DNA of 64,000 bases from Dichotomicrobium sp964540795 (GTDB taxonomy: Bacteria > Pseudomonadota > Alphaproteobacteria > Rhizobiales > Rhodomicrobiaceae), in assembly GCA_964540795.1 (NCBI GenBank), contig CAZINX010000001.1:385287-449286 (forward strand), given 5' to 3'. The position numbers and the translations under genes are program-made. Below, piece by piece: positions 35,498-42,827 of this stretch. The first letter of the stretch is position 1, and each line of letters starts with the position of its first letter. Below the pieces are notes generated by a model. The model did no database searches. It was not told where the DNA came from and was given only the letters and a program-made list of their open reading frames with translations.

Positions 35498-37015
35498 ATG
35501 ATTTTCGCGCCGGATTTCGAATCCTTCGAGGCCGCATACAGACACGGCAAGGCCCAGGTCGTGTGGACGCGGCTCGTCGCGGATTTGGAAACCCCGGTCT
35601 CGGCCATGCTCAAGCTGTGCGGCGACGACCCGAACACCTTCTTGCTGGAATCGGTCGAAGGCGGCGCGGCGCGCGGACGCTACTCCATTATCGGCATGGC
35701 CCCGGATGCGATCTGGCGCGCGAACGGCAACAAGGCCGAACTCAACACGCGCGTCCAGCGCGACCCGGACGCCTTCAAGGCCTGTCCCGGCGGCACGCTG
35801 AAGGCGCTGCGCAGCTTCCTCGAAGCCTCGCGGATCGAGCTGCCCGACGGCCTGCCGCCCATGGCCGCGGGCGTGTTCGGCTATATGGGCTATGACACGG
35901 TGCGCCTCGTCGAGGACCTGCCCGACGGCCGGCCCGATCCGGTGGGCACGCCGGACGCGATGCTGTTGCGCCCTACGCTCATCGCGGTGTTCGACACCGT
36001 GAAGGACGAAATCATCATCGTCACGCCGGTGCGCCCGGACAAGCGCCTCGCCGCCAAAACGGCCTATGCCCGCGCCTGCGACCGCCTGAGCCGAGCCGTC
36101 GACACGCTTGACAGCCCCCTGCCCCACGCCCCCGGCCCGGACGACGACATCGCGGCGATGCCAAGCGAAACCTCGAACGTCACGCCGGAGCAATATCAGG
36201 AGATGGTCCGCCGCGCGAAGGACTACATCGCCGCCGGCGATATCTTTCAGGTGGTGCTCAGCCAGCGCTTCGAGACGCCCTTCACACTGCCGCCGTTCGC
36301 GCTCTACCGGGCGCTGCGCCGGGTCAACCCGTCGCCTTACCTCTATTATCTCAACTTCGGCGACTTCGCCGTGGTCGGTTCCAGCCCGGAAATCCTCGTG
36401 CGCCTGCGCCAGGGCGAGGTCACGATCCGCCCGATCGCCGGCACCCGCCCGCGCGGCGAGACGCCGGCGGAGGACGCGCGTAACGCCGAAGACCTGCTCG
36501 CCGATCCCAAGGAGCGGGCCGAGCACCTTATGCTGCTCGATCTGGGCCGCAACGATGTCGGCCGCGTCGCCAAGCCTGGAACCGTGCGCGTCACCGACAG
36601 TTTCTTCCTGGAGTACTACAGCCAGGTCATGCACATCGTCTCGAATGTCACGGGGAAGCTGGCGAGCGCGCATGACCGCATCGACGCGCTGATGGCGGGT
36701 TTCCCGGCGGGCACCGTATCCGGCGCGCCGAAGGTCCGCGCGATGGAGATCATCGATGAGCTGGAGCCGGACAAGCGCGGCATTTACGCCGGTTGCGTCG
36801 GCTACTTCACCGCTGACGGCGACATGGACACCTGCATCGTGCTGCGCACCTCGATCGTCAAGGACGGCAAGATGTATGTGCAGGCCGGCGCGGGGATCGT
36901 GGCGGATTCGGCGCCTCAATCCGAGCACACGGAATGCGTCAACAAGGCCAAGGCGCTGTTCCGCGCGGCGGACGAGGCCGTGCGCTTCGCCAGCCAGGCC
37001 CGGCGCGGCCAGTAA
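35498..37015 (+). CDS. trpE: Anthranilate synthase component I
   Basis: TrpE converts chorismate to anthranilate with TrpG. The 505-residue protein has the tryptophan feedback motif LLES (49-52), AAGDIFQVVLSQRFE and the chorismate-binding region GTRPRGETPAEDARNAEDLLADPKER split by the usual DLGRNDVG, then FPAGTVSGAPKVRAMEII. It is a stand-alone subunit, not a trpE(G) fusion. It begins 58 bp after ppiD without a visible leader peptide or Shine-Dalgarno sequence. trpGDC lie about 0.8 kb downstream behind sixA. Confidence 0.96.
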   Translation: MIFAPDFESFEAAYRHGKAQVVWTRLVADLETPVSAMLKLCGDDPNTFLLESVEGGAARGRYSIIGMAPDAIWRANGNKAELNTRVQRDPDAFKACPGGTLKALRSFLEASRIELPDGLPPMAAGVFGYMGYDTVRLVEDLPDGRPDPVGTPDAMLLRPTLIAVFDTVKDEIIIVTPVRPDKRLAAKTAYARACDRLSRAVDTLDSPLPHAPGPDDDIAAMPSETSNVTPEQYQEMVRRAKDYIAAGDIFQVVLSQRFETPFTLPPFALYRALRRVNPSPYLYYLNFGDFAVVGSSPEILVRLRQGEVTIRPIAGTRPRGETPAEDARNAEDLLADPKERAEHLMLLDLGRNDVGRVAKPGTVRVTDSFFLEYYSQVMHIVSNVTGKLASAHDRIDALMAGFPAGTVSGAPKVRAMEIIDELEPDKRGIYAGCVGYFTADGDMDTCIVLRTSIVKDGKMYVQAGAGIVADSAPQSEHTECVNKAKALFRAADEAVRFASQARRGQ

Positions 37016-37211
37016 AGCCCCGCTGCACAGCGATTCACGCGTGGATAATCACGCCGCCTTCAAATCTTCGTCGGCGCGGCGCCCAAATCTGGAATTTTCA
37101 ACGCTCTGCGGCTAGGGTCCGCCGTCAATCGCTGCTTGCGCCCGTATCTTGTCATACCGGGACGCGATTCACACAAAAGAATGTTGCACGGAAAGATATC
37201 TGGGGAGCGAA

Positions 37212-37745
37212 ATGCGCAGGGTTTCTCTTTATCGTCACGCCAAATCGAGCTGGGACGACCCGACGCTTGAGGATTTCGACCGTGGCCTGTCCAAACGGGG
37301 CCGGCAATCCGCTCCGGCAATGGGCGAATTCATCCGCGCCGAGGGCCTCAAGCCGGAACTTGTGCTCTGCTCGCCCGCCCAGCGCACGCGCGACACCTTC
37401 GGGCTTACATTCGGCGCGGACGACGCCCCCGAACTGCGCTTTGACGAGCGGCTCTATCACGCCAGCAGCGCGACCATGCTCGACCTGCTGCGCCACCTGC
37501 CGCAGGAGATCGCTCACGTGATGATCCTCGGGCACAATCCGGGGCTGCACGCGCTGGCGCTCGACCTGTTCAGCCACGGCGATTCTGATGCCGTCGAGGC
37601 GATCTGCCGGAAGTTCCCGACCTGCGGGTTGGCCGTCATCGACATCGAGCTGGCCGACTGGCGGGCGCTCGGCGTGGGCGAGGGATATCTCAGCCTGTTC
37701 ATGACGCCGAAACTGCTGCCAGAACGCGCCGAAGCGCCGGCCTGA
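37212..37745 (+). CDS. sixA: SixA-family phosphohistidine phosphatase
   Basis: SixA-like enzymes remove phosphate from phosphohistidine proteins. ATG 37212 gives 177 aa starting MRRVSLYRHAKSSWDDP, with the histidine-phosphatase RHxK motif, LCSPAQRTRDT and the second His in ILGHNPGLHALA. Upstream frame codons are not part of the family. It interrupts the trpE-trpG order; a relation to tryptophan synthesis is not apparent, and its target protein is unknown. Confidence 0.9.
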   Translation: MRRVSLYRHAKSSWDDPTLEDFDRGLSKRGRQSAPAMGEFIRAEGLKPELVLCSPAQRTRDTFGLTFGADDAPELRFDERLYHASSATMLDLLRHLPQEIAHVMILGHNPGLHALALDLFSHGDSDAVEAICRKFPTCGLAVIDIELADWRALGVGEGYLSLFMTPKLLPERAEAPA

Positions 37746-37759
37746 GGCGTGCACTTCAG

Positions 37760-37787
37760 TTGCGCGCGCCAGACAGACGGCTATAGT
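37760..37787 (+). promoter_or_regulatory. Candidate trpG promoter giving a leaderless transcript
   Basis: TTGCGC (37760-37765), a 16-bp spacer and TATAGT (37782-37787) lie directly before trpG. Transcription would begin 7-8 bp after TATAGT, that is at or within a base of ATG 37795. No Shine-Dalgarno sequence exists between the -10 and the ATG, which fits leaderless initiation. Confidence 0.5.
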
Positions 37788-37794
37788 GGGCAGC

Positions 37795-38436
37795 ATGATC
37801 ACGCTGATAGATAATTACGACAGCTTCACCTATAACCTTGTCCATTATTTCGCCGATCTGGGGGTCGATTGCCGGGTCTACCGCAACGACAAGATCGGCG
37901 TGGACGCGGTGCTGGCCGAGAACCCCGGGGCCATAGTGCTCTCGCCGGGGCCGTGCGATCCCGACCGGGCGGGCATCTGTCTCGACCTCATCAAGGCCGC
38001 GGCGGAGCGCGTTCCGCTCCTGGGCGTGTGCCTCGGGATGCAGTCATTGGGTCAGGCCTTCGGCGGCAAGGTGGTCCGCGCGCCGATGCTGATGCATGGG
38101 AAGCGCTCGACTGTCACGAATAATGGCGCTGGGCTGTTCAGGGGCCTCCCCGCCACCTTCGAAGCAACGCGCTATCACTCGCTCATCGTCGATGCCGACA
38201 CGCTGCCCGGCACCCTCAGGCCCACCGCGCACACCGGGGACGGCATCATCATGGCGCTGGAGCACGTCGAGCATCCGCTTTACGGCGTCCAGTTTCACCC
38301 CGAAAGCATCGCCTCGGAATACGGTCACGCCATTCTGGCGAATTTCCTTGGGCTTGCGGGCGTCAATTGGCATCCGGTGAAAAGCGGCCTTGTTCTGCCC
38401 CAGGATGTGACGCAAGCGGCGCAGCCAGCCGCTTGA
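37795..38436 (+). CDS. trpG: Anthranilate synthase component II (glutamine amidotransferase)
   Basis: TrpG supplies ammonia from glutamine to TrpE, and in many bacteria also serves PabB. ATG 37795 gives 213 aa beginning MITLIDNYDSFTYNLVHYF. The oxyanion LSPGPCDPDRAG, nucleophile GVCLGMQSLG and HPESI are intact. The -10 element ends seven bases before the ATG, so the mRNA may be leaderless. It is the head of trpG-trpD-trpC-moaC-moeA-lexA. Confidence 0.96.
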   Translation: MITLIDNYDSFTYNLVHYFADLGVDCRVYRNDKIGVDAVLAENPGAIVLSPGPCDPDRAGICLDLIKAAAERVPLLGVCLGMQSLGQAFGGKVVRAPMLMHGKRSTVTNNGAGLFRGLPATFEATRYHSLIVDADTLPGTLRPTAHTGDGIIMALEHVEHPLYGVQFHPESIASEYGHAILANFLGLAGVNWHPVKSGLVLPQDVTQAAQPAA

Positions 38437-38471
38437 TGCCCGCTCAGGACCGGCGCAGAGGACAACGCGGA

Positions 38472-39509
38472 ATGCAGAACACCCCTGAAGATTTCAAACG
38501 CTTTCTCCAGCAGGCTTCCGAAGGCACGCCGCTGACGGCGGAACAGGCGGGCGAGGCGTTCGGCCTGATGATGGCCGGCGTGGTCCCTGAGGCGCAGATT
38601 GCCGGCTTCCTGATGGCGCTGCGCGCGCGCGGCGAGACGGTGGACGAGATCACCGGGGCGGCGACGGCGATGCGCGCGAAGATGATGCGCGTGAGGGCCC
38701 CGGACGGCGCGATGGACATTGTGGGCACCGGCGGCGACGCAAAGGGCACGCATAACATCTCGACCTGCACGGCGTTCGTTGTTGCGGGCGCGGGCGTGCC
38801 GGTCGCCAAGCACGGCAACCGCGCGGTGTCTTCGCGCTCGGGCGCGGCGGATGTGCTGGAGCATCTTGGCGTGTGCATGGAGATCGCGCCCGAGGCGCTG
38901 GAGCAGGCGCTGAAGGAGGCGCGCGTCGGCTTCATGTTCGCGCCCGCGCACCACGCTGCGATGCGCCATGTCGCGCCGGCGCGCAAGGCGCTGGGCGTGC
39001 GCACGATCTTCAATGTGCTCGGGCCGCTGTGCAATCCGGCAAGCGTGCGCCGGATGCTGGTCGGCGTTTATGCGCCGGAGATGACGCGCCCGCTGGCCGA
39101 GGTTCTGGGACGGCTTGGCGTCGAACACGCCTGGGTGGTGCACGGCCATGACGGGCTGGACGAGTTGAGCACCACGGGCGAGAGCGTCGTCGCCGAACTC
39201 AAGGACGGCGCGGTGCGCGAATTCATCGTCACGCCTGAGGAGGCCGAGCTGGCGCGCGCGCGGCTCGATGATCTGATCGGCGGGGATGCGGCGGATAACG
39301 CCGCGGCGATCCACGAGACGCTGGCCGGGAGGGACGGGCCGCTGCGCGACATCGTGCTGCTGAACGCCGCCGCCGCGCTGGTCGTCGCGGACAAGGCCGC
39401 AACCTTGCGCGAGGGCGCTGACCTCGCCGCACAAGCGATTGAAAGCGGCGCGGCGTGCGGGGCGCTGGAAAAGCTCGCCGCCATCTGCGGAGCGCCGGAA
39501 AATGTCTGA
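38472..39509 (+). CDS. trpD: Anthranilate phosphoribosyltransferase
   Basis: TrpD joins anthranilate and PRPP. ATG 38472 gives 345 aa; the frame runs 35 codons upstream into trpG without family similarity. The PRPP loop GTGGDAKGTHNIST, HGNRAVSSRSGAADVLE and the anthranilate-site region FMFAPAHHAAMRHVAPAR are present. It overlaps trpC by 8 bp. Confidence 0.97.
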   Translation: MQNTPEDFKRFLQQASEGTPLTAEQAGEAFGLMMAGVVPEAQIAGFLMALRARGETVDEITGAATAMRAKMMRVRAPDGAMDIVGTGGDAKGTHNISTCTAFVVAGAGVPVAKHGNRAVSSRSGAADVLEHLGVCMEIAPEALEQALKEARVGFMFAPAHHAAMRHVAPARKALGVRTIFNVLGPLCNPASVRRMLVGVYAPEMTRPLAEVLGRLGVEHAWVVHGHDGLDELSTTGESVVAELKDGAVREFIVTPEEAELARARLDDLIGGDAADNAAAIHETLAGRDGPLRDIVLLNAAAALVVADKAATLREGADLAAQAIESGAACGALEKLAAICGAPENV

Positions 39510-40308
39510 CATGCTCGCGCGGATCATTGCCACCAAGCGCGAGGAGGTCGCGGCCGCCAAAGCCGGCAGACCGCTGGCGGAAATGGAACGCGCCGCCGCA
39601 GACGCCCCGCCCGTGCGCCGCTTTGCCGAGGCGCTTGAGCGCGCGCCGGGCTTCGGACTGATCGCCGAGATCAAGCAGGCCAGCCCGTCCAAGGGCCTGA
39701 TCCGCGCGGACTTCGACCCGCCCACGCTTGCCCGCGCCTATGAGGCCGGCGGCGCGGCTTGCCTGTCGGTGCTGACCGATGGCCCGTGGTTTCAAGGCGC
39801 GCCGGAGCATCTGATCGCTGCGCGCGAGGCCTGCGCCCTCCCCGTGCTTCGCAAGGATTTCATGATCGACACGTACCAGGTCGCCGAGGCGCGGAGCTGG
39901 GGCGCGGACTGCATCCTGCTGATCCTCGCGGCGATCGACGACACGCTTGCCCGCGAACTGGCCGACGCCGCGGATGCGCACGGCATGGACGTGCTCATCG
40001 AAGTGCATGACGAGGCCGAACTTGAGCGGGCCAGCGCCCTGCCCGGCCGGCTGATCGGCATCAACAACCGCGACTTGACGACCTTCGAGACAAGCCTGAC
40101 GGTAAGTGAGCGGCTGGCAACGAGCCTGCCCGTTGACCGCATTGGCATCAGCGAAAGCGGCATCGCTACCCATGACGACCTCGCGCGGCTTTCGCAATCC
40201 GGCATCCGCGCGTTCCTCGTGGGCGAAACGCTGATGCGCGCGGGCGACGTGACGGCAGCGACACGCACGCTCCTGACCGGCGCGCCGGCGCAGGCCGCAG
40301 CAAGCTGA
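39502..40308 (+). CDS. trpC: Indole-3-glycerol phosphate synthase
   Basis: TrpC closes the indole ring from CdRP. ATG 39502 gives 268 aa beginning MSDMLARIIATKREEV. The (beta/alpha)8 signatures LIAEIKQASPSKGLI, VLRKDFMIDTYQ and GINNRDLTTF carry the catalytic lysines and phosphate site. No TrpF fusion. Its start is inside the last 8 bp of trpD, which implies coupling. trpF and trpBA are not in this window. Confidence 0.97.
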   Translation: MSDMLARIIATKREEVAAAKAGRPLAEMERAAADAPPVRRFAEALERAPGFGLIAEIKQASPSKGLIRADFDPPTLARAYEAGGAACLSVLTDGPWFQGAPEHLIAAREACALPVLRKDFMIDTYQVAEARSWGADCILLILAAIDDTLARELADAADAHGMDVLIEVHDEAELERASALPGRLIGINNRDLTTFETSLTVSERLATSLPVDRIGISESGIATHDDLARLSQSGIRAFLVGETLMRAGDVTAATRTLLTGAPAQAAAS

Positions 40309-40317
40309 CGGACCACC

Positions 40318-40815
40318 ATGAGCGAGCCGAAACTCAGCCATCTGAACGCCCGCGGCGAGGCCAGCATGGTCGATGTCGCCGAGAAGGGCGTAACCACCCG
40401 CACCGCGCGCGCGGAAGGCTTCATTTCAATGCAGCCCGAAACGCTCGACCTGATGGAGCGCGGCGAGGCGAAGAAGGGCGACGTGCTCGCGACCGCCCGC
40501 ATAGCCGGCATAATGGCCGCCAAGCGCACGCCTGAACTGATCCCGCTGTGCCACGCGCTGGCGCTGTCCAAGGTGAGTGTCGACTTCACGCCGACGCGCA
40601 CGCCGCCGGGGTTGCATGTCGCCTCCTTCGTCAAGGTCGACGGCAAGACCGGAGTGGAGATGGAGGCGCTGACGGCTGTGTCGGTCGCCTGCCTGACTGT
40701 CTATGACATGCTCAAGGCGGTGGACAAGGGCATGAGCTTTTCCGGCATCCGCCTGATCGAGAAGACCGGCGGGCGCTCCGGCACCTATCGCGCCGAGGAA
40801 GGTGACGCGCCGTGA
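40318..40815 (+). CDS. moaC: Cyclic pyranopterin monophosphate synthase
   Basis: MoaC converts the MoaA product to cyclic pyranopterin monophosphate in molybdenum cofactor synthesis. The 165-residue length is standard. Conserved stretches are MVDVAEKGVTTRTARAEGF, KRTPELIPLCHALALSKV and GVEMEALTAVSVACLTVYDM with the active-site lysine region DKGMSFSGIRLIEKTGG. It starts 9 bp after trpC and overlaps moeA by 4 bp (GTGA). Confidence 0.97.
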   Translation: MSEPKLSHLNARGEASMVDVAEKGVTTRTARAEGFISMQPETLDLMERGEAKKGDVLATARIAGIMAAKRTPELIPLCHALALSKVSVDFTPTRTPPGLHVASFVKVDGKTGVEMEALTAVSVACLTVYDMLKAVDKGMSFSGIRLIEKTGGRSGTYRAEEGDAP

Positions 40816-42020
40816 GCCTGCTCCCCTTCGAGGATGCGCTGGGCCGGATTCTGGACGGCGTCGAGCCGCTGGGCGCCGAAACCGTGGACGTCGGGGATGC
40901 GGCGCGCCGAGTCCTCGCTGAGAACATCCACGCGCGCCTGACCCAGCCGCCGTTCGATGCCTCCTCTATGGACGGGTTCGCCCTGCGCGCCGCTGACATT
41001 GCCGAATTGCCCGCCAGCTTACGCCTGATCGGCGAGGCCGCAGCCGGCCACGGCTTTGACGGCACGGTCGGCCCCGGCGAGGCGGTACGCATTTTCACCG
41101 GCGGCCCGGTGCCCGAAGGCGCGGACACGATCGTGATGCAGGAAAACGCCACGCTTGACGGCGAGACGGTCACAATCAACGAAGGCGCTGAAAAAGGCGC
41201 GTCCGTGCGCCCACGCGGGCAGGATTTCTCGGAAGGCGAGCGGCTGCTGCCCGCCGGCAAGCGGCTCAACGCGCGCGATTTGCTGCTCACCGCATCGGCC
41301 AACCACGCAAGCCTCCCTGTCCGGCGCAAACCGCGCGTGGCGCTGCTGGCGACCGGCGACGAACTCGTGCCGCCCGGCGAAACGCCGCGTCCCGACCAGA
41401 TCATCTCCTCCGTACCGACCGGCCTGGCCGCCATGCTGGAAGCCGCCGGCGCAGAACCTGAGCGCCTCGGCATCGCCGCCGACACGCGCGAGAGCCTGGA
41501 TGCGCATCTGGCAGAGGCCGCAGATGCCGACCTGCTGCTGACCATTGGCGGCGCGTCGGTCGGCGAGCATGACCTTGTCCGCGAGGCGCTGATGGATGCT
41601 GGCTTCGAGATCGGCTTCTGGCGCATCGCCATGCGCCCCGGCAAGCCGCTCATGTTCGGCACGCGCGGCGACACCCGCGTCATCGGCCTGCCCGGCAACC
41701 CGGTCTCGGCGATGATCTGCGCGCGCGTCTTCGCCTTTCCGCTTATCGACGCGCTGCTGGGCGCGGACACCGGGCCGGAACACCTGCGCCTCGCCACGCT
41801 CGACCGCGCGCTGGAGCCCAACGGCCCGCGCAAGCACTTCATGCGCGCGCGCCTGCGCACCGACCCGGATACCGGCATGGCGAAGGTCGCCGCCCTGCCC
41901 TCCCAGGACAGCGCGCTGATGGCCGCGCTGGCCAGCGCCGACTGCCTCATCGTGCGCGCGCCGCACGCGCCCGCCGCCCGGCCCGGCGACAAGGTCGAAA
42001 TTCTCCCGCTCGACTTCTGA
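40812..42020 (+). CDS. moeA: Molybdopterin molybdenumtransferase
   Basis: MoeA inserts molybdate into adenylated molybdopterin. The 402-residue protein starts with GTG inside the moaC stop. It shows SSMDGFALRAAD, FTGGPVPEGADTIVMQE, the MoCF_biosynth region LLATGDELVPPGE, GGASVGEHD and GLPGNPVSAMI. Its partner MogA is not in the window. The moaC-moeA-lexA order after trpC is a recurrent alphaproteobacterial arrangement. Confidence 0.96.
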   Translation: MSLLPFEDALGRILDGVEPLGAETVDVGDAARRVLAENIHARLTQPPFDASSMDGFALRAADIAELPASLRLIGEAAAGHGFDGTVGPGEAVRIFTGGPVPEGADTIVMQENATLDGETVTINEGAEKGASVRPRGQDFSEGERLLPAGKRLNARDLLLTASANHASLPVRRKPRVALLATGDELVPPGETPRPDQIISSVPTGLAAMLEAAGAEPERLGIAADTRESLDAHLAEAADADLLLTIGGASVGEHDLVREALMDAGFEIGFWRIAMRPGKPLMFGTRGDTRVIGLPGNPVSAMICARVFAFPLIDALLGADTGPEHLRLATLDRALEPNGPRKHFMRARLRTDPDTGMAKVAALPSQDSALMAALASADCLIVRAPHAPAARPGDKVEILPLDF

Positions 42021-42037
42021 ACAGGCAATCTCCGCAC

Positions 42038-42066
42038 TTGCAGAACACAACATGAACAGCTATACG
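42038..42066 (+). promoter_or_regulatory. lexA promoter
   Basis: TTGCAG (42038-42043), a 17-bp spacer and TATACG (42061-42066) form the likely lexA promoter, about 40 bp before ATG 42104. The LexA box occupies the spacer, the expected layout for autorepression. Confidence 0.6.
42043..42057. promoter_or_regulatory. LexA (SOS) box, GAAC-N7-GAAC
   Basis: GAAC at 42043-42046 and GAAC at 42054-42057 are separated by exactly seven bases. This direct repeat (GTTC-N7-GTTC on the other strand) is the known alphaproteobacterial LexA operator. It lies between the -35 and -10 of lexA. A second, imperfect GTTC-N7-GTAC follows at 42068-42082, over the predicted transcript start. Confidence 0.75.
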
Positions 42067-42103
42067 TGTTCCTGATTTGTACATTTCTTGCGGGATCGGC
42101 CTG

Positions 42104-42820
42104 ATGTTGACCGAAAAACAAAAGCAGCTCCTCTTCTTCATCCACGAACGCGTTCAGGAAAGCGGCGTGCCGCCGTCCTTTGACGAGATGAAGGAGGCAC
42201 TGGCGCTGCGCTCGAAATCCGGCATTCACCGGCTGATCTCCGCGCTGGAGGAGCGCGGCTTTATCCGCCGGCTGCCGCACCGGGCGCGGGCCCTGGAAAT
42301 CCTGCGGCTGCCGAACGAACCGGCCGCCGAGATCACGCCTGGCGAGGCGCAGGCCGCGCGCAGGGCGCGCTCGCGCGGTCTCGGGGTGATCGAAGGTGGG
42401 CAGGTGCGTAAGCGCGCGCGAGCCGAAAGCGTCGATGCGCCGGTGTCGGTGCCCGTTATGGGGCGGATCGCGGCGGGCGTGCCCGTCTCGGCGATCCAGA
42501 ACCAGAGTCACAGCATTCAGGTTGCCCCGGAGATGCTCGCGAGAGGCGATCACTTCGCGCTGGAGGTCCGCGGCGATTCGATGATCGACGCGGGCATTCT
42601 CGACGGCGACATCGTGCTGATCCAGCAGACCCAGAGCGCGGAGAACGGGGATATCGTCGTGGCGCTCATCGACCGCGAGGAAGCGACGCTGAAGCGCCTG
42701 CGCAAGAAGGGTAACTCTGTCGCACTGGAGGCTGCCAACCCGGCCTACGAGACGCGCATTTTCGGGCCGGATCGTGTGGAAATCCAGGGGAAGCTGGTGG
42801 CGCTGATCCGCCAGTATTGA
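42104..42820 (+). CDS. lexA: LexA repressor, SOS regulator
   Basis: LexA represses DNA-damage genes and cleaves itself when RecA filaments form. ATG 42104 gives 238 aa: a winged-helix DNA-binding domain (LTEKQKQLLFFIHERVQESG, recognition region SKSGIHRLISALEERGFI), a longish Arg-rich linker (85-110), the Ala124-Gly125 cleavage bond in RIAAGVPV, and the Ser159 (GDSMIDAG) / Lys197 (EATLKR) dyad. It ends 7 bp from convergent comEC. Confidence 0.97.
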   Translation: MLTEKQKQLLFFIHERVQESGVPPSFDEMKEALALRSKSGIHRLISALEERGFIRRLPHRARALEILRLPNEPAAEITPGEAQAARRARSRGLGVIEGGQVRKRARAESVDAPVSVPVMGRIAAGVPVSAIQNQSHSIQVAPEMLARGDHFALEVRGDSMIDAGILDGDIVLIQQTQSAENGDIVVALIDREEATLKRLRKKGNSVALEAANPAYETRIFGPDRVEIQGKLVALIRQY

Positions 42821-42827
42821 CGCCGTG

